Shown: piece by piece, positions 45,577 through 54,124 of the stretch
Layout: each line of letters opens with the position of its first letter
Position numbering within the stretch: position 1 is the first letter of the stretch
NCBI GenBank assembly: GCA_024280455.1
Contig: JAJRQC010000095.1
Location: forward strand, 1 to 64,000
Source of the DNA: Deltaproteobacteria bacterium
GTDB lineage: Bacteria > Desulfobacterota > Desulfobulbia > Desulfobulbales > Desulfobulbaceae
Direction of reading: 5' to 3'
Length of the DNA: 64,000 nt
Translations under genes and position numbers: made by a program
Notes under the pieces: generated by a model
What the model was told of the DNA's origin: nothing
Databases searched by the model: none
What the model saw: the letters and a program-made list of their open reading frames with translations, nothing else

Positions 45577-45735
45577 CAAGAACCAGTGTCATGCCGCAAG
45601 AGAAACGGCAAAGGTATCCATGGCCAGAGCCACGGCAATGGCAAGCAGAGAAATCCAGCCCATGATCAGGATCAGAATTGGAATTGGAAAATATAGGGGG
45701 TAGCAAGCAGCACAAACAGATAGCGGAGAATTCGC

Positions 45736-46932
45736 TTATTTAAATCCCTCCAGGACCTCCTGCAGCTGCCCGACGAGCTTGTCAATCTCTTCCCTGCTCA
45801 CGATCAGCGGCGGAATAAAACGCAGAACCCGCATGCCGGCAAAATTAATCAAGAACCCTCGTTCAAAAAGCTGCTGGACAATCTCCGCCCCCTTTTCGAT
45901 CCCCTTTTCCGTCAGCACCAGACCGAGCAGCATGCCCCGGCCCCGAACTCCGGTGGCAAGGGTTGGAAAGGCCTCAGCCGTTTCCTGCAACCGATCGATA
46001 AAATATCTACTTGTCTTGCCGACCTGTTCAAAAAAACCATCGGCCAGCATGATCTTTAGAACCGAGACCGCTGCTGCTGCCGCGACCGGATTACCGCCAA
46101 AGGTAGAGGCGTGGGTTCCAACCCCAAGAGAGGCGGCAATCTTTTCGGTGGTCAGCATGGCGCCGATGGGCAGGCCATTGCCCAGAGCCTTGGCCGCAGT
46201 CATGATATCCGGGACAATGCCCAGCTGCTCATAGGCAAACAGGGTGCCGGTACGCCCCATACCGGTCTGGACTTCATCAAAGATCAGCAGAATTCCCCGG
46301 TCATCACAAATCCTGCGGATAGCCTGCAGATACTCGGGTTCAAGGGGCCTGACCCCTGACTCTCCCTGCAGCGGTTCGCAGAGGATAGCACAGGTTTTAT
46401 CGGTGACCAGCTGCTCAATCTCTGCCGGATCTCCGAAGCGGGCATGAATAAAGCCCTCGGGCAGCGGTTCAAAACCCTGATGAAATTTCGGCTGACCGGT
46501 GGCCGCCACCGTGGCCAGAGTTCGGCCATGAAAAGATCCGGTCAGGGAGATGATCTCATATTTTCCCGGCCCGCTGTGGATCCGGGCCAGTTTAATGGCC
46601 GCCTCATTGGCCTCGGCCCCGGAATTGGCCATAAAGACCCGGTCGGCAAAGGTATTGGCACAGAGCAATTCAGCCAGTTCAATCTGAGGCTCGGTATGAA
46701 AGAGGTTGGAGACATGCATCAACTTTCCCGCCTGCTGGCAGACGGCAAGTGTCACGGCCGGATGGCAATGTCCCAGTGAACAGACCGCAATACCTGCCAG
46801 AAAGTCAAGGTATTCCCTGTCGTCATCATCCCAGAGCCGGCAGCCCTCACCCCGGACCATAGCTGCCGGAAACCGGCTGTAAGTTTTTATAAACACCTGT
46901 TCCCCCCTTGCTGCCCATTCGGCATTGCTCAT
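45736..46932 (-). CDS. argD: Acetylornithine aminotransferase
   Basis: A 398-aa PLP enzyme of class III that makes N-acetylornithine in arginine synthesis (and may serve lysine synthesis). Features: GIAVCSLGHCHPAV at the N-terminus, NSGAEANEAAIKLAR for phosphate binding, LIFDEVQTGMGRTG with the PLP Asp, and the Schiff-base Lys in AAKALGNGLPIGAM, then THASTFGGNPVAAAA. Its start overlaps argB by 4 nt (ATGA), so both are made from one transcript. Confidence 0.95.
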   Translation of the reverse strand: MSNAEWAARGEQVFIKTYSRFPAAMVRGEGCRLWDDDDREYLDFLAGIAVCSLGHCHPAVTLAVCQQAGKLMHVSNLFHTEPQIELAELLCANTFADRVFMANSGAEANEAAIKLARIHSGPGKYEIISLTGSFHGRTLATVAATGQPKFHQGFEPLPEGFIHARFGDPAEIEQLVTDKTCAILCEPLQGESGVRPLEPEYLQAIRRICDDRGILLIFDEVQTGMGRTGTLFAYEQLGIVPDIMTAAKALGNGLPIGAMLTTEKIAASLGVGTHASTFGGNPVAAAAAVSVLKIMLADGFFEQVGKTSRYFIDRLQETAEAFPTLATGVRGRGMLLGLVLTEKGIEKGAEIVQQLFERGFLINFAGMRVLRFIPPLIVSREEIDKLVGQLQEVLEGFK

Positions 46933-47813
46933 GACACAATCTCCGTCCCAATCCCTTCCGGGGTGAAAATCTCCAGCAAAATAGCGTGCTCCTGCCGGCC
47001 GTCAATAATATGGGTTTTGGTCACCCCACCCTCCAGGGCCGACTGGCAGCAGCGAACCTTGGGAATCATGCCGCCGCCGATAACTTCACGGCTGATCAGA
47101 TCCTCGATTTCATCCCGGCGAATAGTCGACAACAGCTCGCCCTGACCATTCTGCACCCCTTCCACATCGGTGAGCAGCACCAGTTTGACGGCCCCGAGTT
47201 CAGCTGCAATGGCTCCCGCCACCAGGTCGGCATTGATATTAAAGGCCTGACCGTCCTCGCCGACGCCGACTGGTGCAATAACCGGGATAAAATCATGTAC
47301 GTCCAGCGTCTGCAGAATTTCCGGGTTCACCTGGGTCACCTCGCCGACCCGGCCAAGATCAATCAACTCCGGCGGCCGGTTGGGATCATCGGCTCTGACA
47401 TGAATCTGCATCTTACGGGCCTGGACCAGATCGCCGTCACGACCGGACAGGCCGACCGCCTTGCCGCCGCAATGGTTGATGAGCCCGACAATTTCCTTAT
47501 TGACCTTCCCCACCAGCACCATCTCGACCACATCCATGGTTTCCCCGTCGGTCACCCGCATCCCCTGGATATAATTCGGAGTGATCTGCATCTTCTCCAG
47601 GAAGCGGTTAATCTGCGGCCCGCCCCCATGGACAATCACCGGATTGAGGCCGATATACTTCATCAGGATGATATCAAGGGCAAAGTTCCGTTTCAGGTTT
47701 TCGTCAACCATGGCATGACCGCCATACTTGATAACAACCGTTTTTTCATTAAATTCACGAATATATGGCAAAGAATCGATTAAAACCTTGGCCTTGGCTA
47801 TGCTCTGCTGCAT
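46929..47813 (-). CDS. argB: Acetylglutamate kinase
   Basis: A 294-aa amino-acid kinase that phosphorylates N-acetylglutamate, the committed step of the arginine pathway. Visible motifs: VVIKYGGHAMVDE (phosphate loop), NPVIVHGGGPQINRFL, the substrate region EMVLVGKVNKE and the late GGMIPKVRCC stretch. The N-terminal helix (QQSIAKAKVLIDSLPYIREF) is the type seen in hexameric, arginine-feedback-inhibited enzymes. It is the first gene of argB-argD and diverges from lptA. Confidence 0.96.
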   Translation of the reverse strand: MQQSIAKAKVLIDSLPYIREFNEKTVVIKYGGHAMVDENLKRNFALDIILMKYIGLNPVIVHGGGPQINRFLEKMQITPNYIQGMRVTDGETMDVVEMVLVGKVNKEIVGLINHCGGKAVGLSGRDGDLVQARKMQIHVRADDPNRPPELIDLGRVGEVTQVNPEILQTLDVHDFIPVIAPVGVGEDGQAFNINADLVAGAIAAELGAVKLVLLTDVEGVQNGQGELLSTIRRDEIEDLISREVIGGGMIPKVRCCQSALEGGVTKTHIIDGRQEHAILLEIFTPEGIGTEIVS

Positions 47814-47933
47814 GGTATGCTCCGTACTTTTCTCTAAAAATTTTCACCTGAAAAACGCATTGTACATGTATGTTAATCCGCTGTAAACAGTTGTGTTTGA
47901 GGTTATGCAAGCGAAAAAGCTACGCAGAACCTC

Positions 47934-47962
47934 TTTACTTTTACGAATCGACCTTGTATTAT
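47934..47962 (+). promoter_or_regulatory. Probable lptA promoter
   Basis: TTTACT (47934-47939), 17 nt, TATTAT (47957-47962). Transcription would start near 47969, too close to the first in-frame ATG at 47976 to serve it, which favours the ATG at 48027. Confidence 0.45.
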
Positions 47963-48026
47963 TCGACATGTCTAGATGCAAAAAATAAACCGGAACCACA
48001 TAGCACGTTCTTTTTATCGAAATATC

Positions 48027-48572
48027 ATGCAAATCCAGTTCAATAGACTACGACGACCAAGTGTAATATCCTTGAAAATACTCGTTTTGGGTCTCAGCCT
48101 GCTCCTGGCGACAACCACATTTAGCGCTGATGCCCCTTCGACACCTATTCAAATCGAAGCCGACCGAATGATCTCCCAGGAACAAGACAACTCGGTTGTC
48201 TTTATCGGCAACGTTGACGCCAGACAGGGAGGCATCACCATTCGGGCCGATGAGATGACCGTTTATTACACCCAGAGCGACAAGAAAACTGGGAAAAGCA
48301 GTGCCGGTCAGGTCAGCAAACTTGTCTGCAAAAAAAATGTTGAAATCACCCAGGATGACTGGCTGGGCACCGGCAACCGGATGGATTATCTGGCCAGGGA
48401 ACGTAAGGTGATTCTCAGCGGCGATGCCAAGGCCTGGCAGGGTCAGAATATGGTTTCAGGCAAGACGATCATCTACTATCTTGATGATAAACGCACCATT
48501 GTTGAACAGGATAAAACAAAATCAGGTCGGGTCAAGGCGGTTATCCATCCCGAATCCGACAAGAAAAACTGA
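48027..48572 (+). CDS. lptA: Lipopolysaccharide transport periplasmic protein LptA
   Basis: A 181-aa periplasmic protein of the OstA fold that forms the LPS bridge between membranes. A signal peptide (ILVLGLSLLLATTTFSA) is followed by PIQIEADRM, the standard LptA opening, then GNVDARQGGITIRADEMTVYY and WLGTGNRMDYLARERKVILSG repeats. The frame is open to ATG 47976, but the predicted transcription start suggests ATG 48027; both lack a clear ribosome site. Its stop overlaps lptB by 1 nt (TGATG). Confidence 0.9.
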   Translation: MQIQFNRLRRPSVISLKILVLGLSLLLATTTFSADAPSTPIQIEADRMISQEQDNSVVFIGNVDARQGGITIRADEMTVYYTQSDKKTGKSSAGQVSKLVCKKNVEITQDDWLGTGNRMDYLARERKVILSGDAKAWQGQNMVSGKTIIYYLDDKRTIVEQDKTKSGRVKAVIHPESDKKN

Positions 48573-49303
48573 TGGACGTCTCGTCACTACTGGAAACCAG
48601 GAACATCATCAAGGAGTACCGCAACCGGCGGGTGGTGGACCAGGTAAACCTCCAGGTCTACAGCTCCTCGGTTGTCGGCCTGCTGGGACCAAACGGCGCC
48701 GGCAAGACAACCACATTTTACTCCATTGTCGGCTTTATCCGGCCGACTGAAGGCTCTATCCTTCTGGACGGCGAGGACATCACCTCCCTGCCGATCCATA
48801 AACGGGCCGGCCGGGGGATTACCTATCTGGCTCAGGAGCCCTCGGTTTTTAAAAAACTGACCGTGGTGGAAAACGTCCGTATTGTCCTTGAACCGCTGGG
48901 GTTGAGCAAAAATGAGATCAACAACCGGATAGACGAGTTGATGAGTGAACTCAAGATCGAGTATCTTGCAGACAACAAGGGCCATGCACTCTCAGGCGGC
49001 GAACGGCGCAGGGTGGAAATTATGCGGGCTCTGGCCACCCGGCCCAGGTTTATTCTGCTTGATGAACCCTTTGCCGGGGTCGATCCCCTGTCGGTGGCCG
49101 ACCTGCAGCAGATTATCCGCAGCCTGAAGGAAAAGGGACTGGGGGTTCTTATCTCCGACCACAATGTCCGGGAAACCCTGCAGGTCTGTGATTTTGCCTA
49201 CATCATGAATAACGGCCAGATCCTGACCAGCGGCGCAGCGGCCGATATTATCGAGTCCACCCTGGCTCGAAAGATGTACCTTGGTGATAATTTCAGCATG
49301 TAA
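48572..49303 (+). CDS. lptB: LPS export ABC transporter ATPase LptB
   Basis: A 243-aa ABC ATPase that drives LPS extraction from the inner membrane with LptFG. Walker A is GLLGPNGAGKTTTFY, the signature motif HALSGGERRRVEI, Walker B FILLDEPFAGVDP and the H-loop ISDHNVRE. The sequence DHNVRETL and the LAQEPSVFKKLTV stretch distinguish LptB from LivG-type relatives. It is coupled to lptA, and rpoN follows 150 bp downstream, a classic arrangement. Confidence 0.97.
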   Translation: MDVSSLLETRNIIKEYRNRRVVDQVNLQVYSSSVVGLLGPNGAGKTTTFYSIVGFIRPTEGSILLDGEDITSLPIHKRAGRGITYLAQEPSVFKKLTVVENVRIVLEPLGLSKNEINNRIDELMSELKIEYLADNKGHALSGGERRRVEIMRALATRPRFILLDEPFAGVDPLSVADLQQIIRSLKEKGLGVLISDHNVRETLQVCDFAYIMNNGQILTSGAAADIIESTLARKMYLGDNFSM

Positions 49304-49351
49304 CCAGCATGACTGGACCAGATTTTAACGCCATAGCCACAAGCAAAGCAT

Positions 49352-49391
49352 GAAAATAGCCTGAAAGGTTCCATCTTCGAGGGCTATTTTC
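49352..49391. repeat. Short palindromic repeat, copy 2
   Basis: GAAAATAGCC at 49352-49361 and GGCTATTTTC at 49382-49391, 20 nt apart and followed by CGGATAA as in copy 1 at 365-405. It lies between lptB and rpoN. Confidence 0.6.
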
Positions 49392-49430
49392 GGATAAATG
49401 TGAGGATAGAGCATTGAAACTCAAAACCCT

Positions 49431-49449
49431 GAACTCGGAACTCGGAACT
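49431..49449 (+). repeat. Heptamer tandem repeat before rpoN
   Basis: GAACTCG twice, then GAACT, ending 6 nt before the rpoN start codon. It supplies the only purine-rich sequence (CGGAA) upstream of rpoN, which otherwise lacks a ribosome site. Confidence 0.4.
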
Positions 49450-49455
49450 TAAAAT

Positions 49456-50907
49456 ATGCTTGAGCTCCGACAAAATCTACAGCTTGCCCAAAAGCTGGTC
49501 ATGACGCCGCAACTGCGTCAGGCGATCAAACTGTTGCAACTGAGCCGACTTGAACTCACAGATGCGCTTCAGGCCGAAATCGAGCAGAACCCCATGCTTG
49601 AGGAAGCTCCGCCCACCCTCGAAACAGAGACAAATCCGGACGCCCTCTCTGCTGCCGAGACCAGAGAAATCGTTGAAGAAAAAATTACCCCCCAGGTCGA
49701 GGGTGAAGACCCGGCCAAGGTTGCTGAAGTCAACTGGGAGGATTATGCCAACAACTTTGATTCCGACTTCTCTTTTGCCCGCGAAGCCCCTCCGGCCGAT
49801 GCCCCGTCTCAATTTGATTTTATCTCACAGGCACCGGGTCTGAACTCGTTCCTGCGATGGCAGCTCACCCACCTGAAACTTAATGAACTTGACACCAGCT
49901 TGACCAACTTCATAGTCGGTAACCTGGACGGGCACGGCTTCCTTGAAGCCGACATTGACGATATCGTCGCCTATGGGAACTGTACGGAGGAGGAGGCCGA
50001 AGGTGCGCTCCGGCTGCTGCAAAGCCTGGATCCCCCCGGTGTCGGTGCCCGCAACATCCGCGAATCTCTGCTGCTGCAGCTTGACCGCAAGGGCCTGGAA
50101 GAGACCCTGGCCTACCGGATTATTGAAGACCATATCAACCTGCTGCAGACAAAAAATTACGCCCAGCTTGCCAGACAGACAGGATCTTCGGTACGACTGG
50201 TCAAGGAAGCGGTCAAGATCATCAGCGAACTCATTCCCTACCCGGGGAATGAATACAGCAACGAGCAGACCAACTATGTCTCCCCGGACGTTTATGTCTA
50301 CAAAATAGATGATGATTTCGTGATCATGCTCAACGATGAAGGGCTGCCCAGGCTCCAGGTATCTGATGAATACAAGAGCCTGCTCAAGCAGAAAAACTCC
50401 ATGACCAGAGAGTCAAAAAGCTATCTGCGGGAAAACAAACGCAATGCTGAATGGTTTATCAAGTCGATCCAGCAACGGCAACGAACTATTTACAAGGTTA
50501 TGGAAAGTCTGCTTAAATTCCAGCGGGATTTTTTTGAACGAGGTTCAGGGTATCTCAAACCACTCATTCTTCGAGATGTGGCTGAAGACATAGGGATGCA
50601 TGAATCGACCGTGAGCCGGGTCACCTCCAACAAGTACGCCCATACCCCCCAGGGCATCTATGAGCTGAAGTACTTTTTCAGTACCGCTGTGGCCACCACC
50701 GATGGCGACGTGGTTGCATCCGAGGCGATTAAAACCAAAATACGTCGTTATATTACCGCCGAAGATCCAACCAAACCCTTGAGCGACAATAAACTTTCAG
50801 AAATGCTGGCCAAAGAGAAGATCAAGGTTGCCCGGCGGACCGTTGCCAAGTACCGGGATCAAATGAAAATTCTTCCGGTTAAACACAGACGACAGGCACG
50901 ATCCTGA
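49456..50907 (+). CDS. rpoN: RNA polymerase sigma-54 factor
   Basis: A 483-aa alternative sigma factor needing AAA activators. The N-terminal Gln/Leu-rich activator region is clear (LQLAQKLVMTPQLRQAIKLL), then an acidic region II (60-110), the core-binding domain, an HTH (GMHESTVSRVTSNKY) and the C-terminal RpoN box ARRTVAKYR that reads the -24 element. It is followed 9 nt later by ptsN. The usual hpf gene between rpoN and ptsN is missing. Confidence 0.97.
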   Translation: MLELRQNLQLAQKLVMTPQLRQAIKLLQLSRLELTDALQAEIEQNPMLEEAPPTLETETNPDALSAAETREIVEEKITPQVEGEDPAKVAEVNWEDYANNFDSDFSFAREAPPADAPSQFDFISQAPGLNSFLRWQLTHLKLNELDTSLTNFIVGNLDGHGFLEADIDDIVAYGNCTEEEAEGALRLLQSLDPPGVGARNIRESLLLQLDRKGLEETLAYRIIEDHINLLQTKNYAQLARQTGSSVRLVKEAVKIISELIPYPGNEYSNEQTNYVSPDVYVYKIDDDFVIMLNDEGLPRLQVSDEYKSLLKQKNSMTRESKSYLRENKRNAEWFIKSIQQRQRTIYKVMESLLKFQRDFFERGSGYLKPLILRDVAEDIGMHESTVSRVTSNKYAHTPQGIYELKYFFSTAVATTDGDVVASEAIKTKIRRYITAEDPTKPLSDNKLSEMLAKEKIKVARRTVAKYRDQMKILPVKHRRQARS

Positions 50908-50916
50908 TAGAATCTC

Positions 50917-51366
50917 ATGCTTCAGCTCAAAGAACAGTCCATCATTTTGGAGATGAAGGCCGGCGGTAAAGAGGATGCCCTGCAGGAACTGGCCGCAGCC
51001 GTTCATGCAAGCTGCACCGAAATTGATCCGGAGACGGTATTCTCGGCTGTACAGGAACGTGAACTGGTGGGCTCAACCGGGGTCGGTAACGGGGTCGCCA
51101 TTCCCCATGCCAAGATGTCCGGTCTCGACAGGCTGGTCCTTTCTTTCGGCCGCTCCAGAAAAGGCGTCAACTTTGAGGCCATTGATAATCGACCGGTACA
51201 CCTCTTTGTCCAGATTCTCTCACCAACCGGAATGGCCTATGAATACCTGCAGACCCTGGCTCGAATAAGCCGGCTGCTCAAGGTTGAGGCCAACAGAAGG
51301 TCCCTGCTAGAGGCCGTGACCAAGCAGGAAATTCTCGATATTTTTAACGCCCCGGAACCGGAGTAA
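50917..51366 (+). CDS. ptsN: PTS EIIA-Ntr type regulatory protein
   Basis: A 149-aa EIIA domain of the fructose/Ntr type. The phosphorylatable His lies in GVAIPHAKM near residue 64, preceded by the usual ERELVGSTGVGNG. Such proteins work in a regulatory phosphorelay tied to nitrogen and potassium status, not in sugar uptake. It directly follows rpoN; its end abuts a truncated oxidoreductase fragment on the opposite strand, which may have replaced downstream rapZ. Confidence 0.92.
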   Translation: MLQLKEQSIILEMKAGGKEDALQELAAAVHASCTEIDPETVFSAVQERELVGSTGVGNGVAIPHAKMSGLDRLVLSFGRSRKGVNFEAIDNRPVHLFVQILSPTGMAYEYLQTLARISRLLKVEANRRSLLEAVTKQEILDIFNAPEPE

Positions 51367-51518
51367 GCCCTGTCGTACTCACGATTTGCTATCAGACGGA
51401 TATATTCCGGCACCGGAGTATGGGCGGGACAGGTTTCTTGACAATCAATAACCTTGAGGAAGTACGTGTAGTTATCAATATTCGGCGTTTGCAAGATCTT
51501 TCTCACTGTAGAGTACAC
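51363..51518 (-). pseudogene. 5' scrap of a GltD-like FAD oxidoreductase
   Basis: About 50 codons (YTYFLKVIDCQETCPAHTPV, then PEYIRLIANREYDRAY) match the N-terminal iron-sulfur region of glutamate-synthase small-subunit-like proteins, with the C-x3-CPAHTPVPEYI motif. The gene ends abruptly at the 3' end of ptsN, where the frame continues only as antisense of ptsN. Real proteins are 450-700 aa. Confidence 0.65.
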
Positions 51519-51565
51519 CGGATTGACGACGGTAGATTTTCATGATCTGAAAAAATGATGGCCGC

Positions 51566-53908
51566 TTACCGGCCATCGGAAGAAAAAACGCGATCAACAG
51601 GCTCTCCATCACCCTGACGTTTCAACATTTCGCGAAACGCAGCCGCTGGAACGGGTGGACTGAAAAAATAGCCCTGAATGGTATGTACGCCTCGCTGTCC
51701 AAGAAAATCAATCTGCTCCTGCTCCTCCACCCCTTCGGCCACAATATCAAGCTCCAGGCTTCCGGCCATGGAGATGATGGCTTCCACCAGGGCCTCTGAA
51801 TTCTTATTGACGGTCATGTCCCTGACAAAGCTGCGATCAATTTTCAGGATCTGCAACGGAAAGCGCTGCAGATAACTCAGAGAAGAGTATCCGGTCCCGA
51901 AGTCGTCCAGGGAGAGACGGATGCCGATATTTCGGAGCAGGTTCAAGATTTCCAGCGGCTCATCGGTATCCTGGATCAACAGGCTTTCAGTGATCTCCAG
52001 CTCAAGCCGGTCCACCGGAAGCAGGCTGTGCTCAATGGCATGTTCAACATCATCGAGCAATCTGCCGCTGCGAAACTGATGGGGCGACACATTGACCGCG
52101 ACGTGCACCTTGCGGTCGGGCAGGGTCGGCCACCCTGCAGCTTCCCGGCAGGCCTCATCAAGTACCCAGCGGCCGATGGCTCCGATCAGACCAAGATTTT
52201 CAGCCAGCGGGATAAACCGGTCGGGTGGAACAAAGCCCAGGGTCGGGTTCGTCCAGCGCAGCAACGCCTCGGCCCCGAGTATCCGACCGCTCACAGCGTC
52301 AACCTTGGGCTGGTAGACCAGTGTCAATTCGTTTTTTTCCAGAGCCCGGCGCAGATGCACCTCCATCTCCAGCCGCTCTTCCATGGCAACACGCATCTCG
52401 TCTGAAAAAAACTGGTAGCGACACCTGCCTTTCTGTTTTGCCAGGTATAATGCCGTATCGGCATATTGTATCAGCTCATCCACCGACTCTCCGTCATCAG
52501 GAAACAGGGTGATACCTATACTTGTAGAAGTGTACACCTCATCGGACTGGATCCGAAAGGGCTCTTTAAATGCCGCCACCAGCTTAGCGGCAATCCGTTC
52601 CGCCTGTTCAGGTCGGCTCAATCCTTCAAGCATCACCAGAAATTCGTCCCCGCCAAGCCGGGCAGGGGTGTCGGATTCACGGAGCAAGGCACGGATTCTG
52701 CCGGCGGCCTCTTTGAGCAGGATGTCTCCTGCAGTATGGCCCAGGGTATCATTGACCTTCTTAAAATCATCCAAGTCCATAAACAGCAGGGCGACCTTCT
52801 GATGGTTTCTTCTGGCCAGGGAGAAGGCGTGTTTTACGTGGGTCAACATGAAGACACGGTTGGGCAGATCGGTCAACTGATCGAAATTGGCCTGGTGAAC
52901 CAGCTGCCGCCTGGTCTCAACCTGTTCGGTCATGTCAAGGGCAGTGGCCACCACAATCGGCGGCGACTCCTTCAGGGAAAGTTGCAGCCTGATCTTCACC
53001 GGGTAGCGGCTGCCGTCTTTTCGCCGGTGATACCCATTGTAGAACACGGATTTCTGGGTATCTTTGTACAATGGCCCCAGCAAGGCATCAAACTGCGGTC
53101 GTTCCAGGTCGGTCAGGATATCCAGTATACTGAGCTCACGGATCTCCTGCTCTCTGTACCCCAGATGCTCAAGGGCACCCAGATTGACCTGCAGACACTG
53201 CAGGGTACCTGCATCCGCCACATAAATCTCGCTGGAACTGTCATTGAGGATGCGACCAAGCCGGTTGTCCAGACGATTTTTCTCCCGGCTCAAACTCTGG
53301 ACCAGCATCTGATTCTCATAGCCCAGGGTTATTGAGGCCATGACCTTGTCAAAAAGATTCCTGCTCGCCCGCATCAGCAAACCGATATAAAGCAGGGTCA
53401 TTCCACTGATTGCAACATGGAGCTGGCCGCTATAACCAGTGGATACAAGAACAACCGGCAACATAACTGTGTTTATATAAATGAAAAAGGCAATGTAATC
53501 GACTACGAATATGGCCAGAGCGCCTGCAGATATCCCGGCCAGCACAAAGACACTGAACATCTGATAGGTAACGGGAATATCAGGAAAAAACAGAAACGAA
53601 CTACTGCCGAGAACCAGGCCGGTGGCCAGTATTCCCAGGTAAAAGAGGCGGTGCCAGAGGGTTATATTGTCGAGGGTCAGCTCTGTTTTGGTGAAGCGTA
53701 CATACACTAGCGCCCTGGCCAGCAGAACAACGACAAGAGCACCATACCAGAGCAAAAGACTTTTCGGTCCTTCATGGGTGGATAAAATGAACACAAAGGC
53801 CGCCATAATCGCCAGGGTAGAAAGGAGACTGCTCCTGGTTTCGGCATAGAGCGTATTCAGCTGATCATGTTTGACCTGTTGCTCAATATCGATAGTGGTC
53901 TCCGCCAT
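51566..53908 (-). CDS. Membrane GGDEF/EAL protein with PAS domain
   Basis: A ~780-aa cyclic-di-GMP protein. The first ~190 residues form six or so membrane helices; a PAS-like domain follows (ILNDSSSEIYVADAGTL). The diguanylate cyclase domain has an intact active site (ARLGGDEFLVML) and an inhibitory RxxD site five residues upstream (RESD). The C-terminal EAL domain has AEALLRW and DDFGTGYSSLSYL, both consistent with an active phosphodiesterase. Both activities are therefore possible. ATG 53908 is preferred to a GTG 14 codons earlier. Confidence 0.93.
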   Translation of the reverse strand: MAETTIDIEQQVKHDQLNTLYAETRSSLLSTLAIMAAFVFILSTHEGPKSLLLWYGALVVVLLARALVYVRFTKTELTLDNITLWHRLFYLGILATGLVLGSSSFLFFPDIPVTYQMFSVFVLAGISAGALAIFVVDYIAFFIYINTVMLPVVLVSTGYSGQLHVAISGMTLLYIGLLMRASRNLFDKVMASITLGYENQMLVQSLSREKNRLDNRLGRILNDSSSEIYVADAGTLQCLQVNLGALEHLGYREQEIRELSILDILTDLERPQFDALLGPLYKDTQKSVFYNGYHRRKDGSRYPVKIRLQLSLKESPPIVVATALDMTEQVETRRQLVHQANFDQLTDLPNRVFMLTHVKHAFSLARRNHQKVALLFMDLDDFKKVNDTLGHTAGDILLKEAAGRIRALLRESDTPARLGGDEFLVMLEGLSRPEQAERIAAKLVAAFKEPFRIQSDEVYTSTSIGITLFPDDGESVDELIQYADTALYLAKQKGRCRYQFFSDEMRVAMEERLEMEVHLRRALEKNELTLVYQPKVDAVSGRILGAEALLRWTNPTLGFVPPDRFIPLAENLGLIGAIGRWVLDEACREAAGWPTLPDRKVHVAVNVSPHQFRSGRLLDDVEHAIEHSLLPVDRLELEITESLLIQDTDEPLEILNLLRNIGIRLSLDDFGTGYSSLSYLQRFPLQILKIDRSFVRDMTVNKNSEALVEAIISMAGSLELDIVAEGVEEQEQIDFLGQRGVHTIQGYFFSPPVPAAAFREMLKRQGDGEPVDRVFSSDGR

Positions 53909-54124
53909 GAGGTTCCCATCCTGCGACACCGGGCTTTTCCCGGGGCCCACGTACCGTTTCAGAAGAAAACGGAGTGGAGTGAAGACTCAGAGGTGGATAC
54001 GGCTGAACTGTTAAACATCCGGTAATAGAATAAAACAGTCTGGGCACCTTCAACAGTTTGAGAAGATTTCTCTTTCTTGTATCAAAGGCACCCCTTTTCT
54101 GTACAGGGAAAAATTTAAAAAAAA

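Larger units (their letters stand above)
45152..45663 (-). pseudogene. mntP: mntP (manganese efflux pump) remnant split by repeats
   Basis: Two pieces of one gene are recognisable. The N-terminal piece (45592-45663) encodes MGWISLLAIAVALAMDTFAV plus SLAA, the MntP start with its MD(A/T)FAVS motif; a TGA follows at once. The C-terminal piece (about 45152-45290) encodes IATFIDALAIGL and, one frame away, IEIAIWMPALIVGLV, matching the second MntP repeat ((S/T)IDALAVGL...PALIIGLV). Between them lie a fold-back element and structured repeat B. Roughly 300 bp of the gene is missing and the product cannot be functional. Confidence 0.7.

Noticed and set aside
45431-45715. 94-aa minus-strand frame across repeat B
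   Set aside because: It runs through the repeat in a frame different from the MntP peptides and has no homology.
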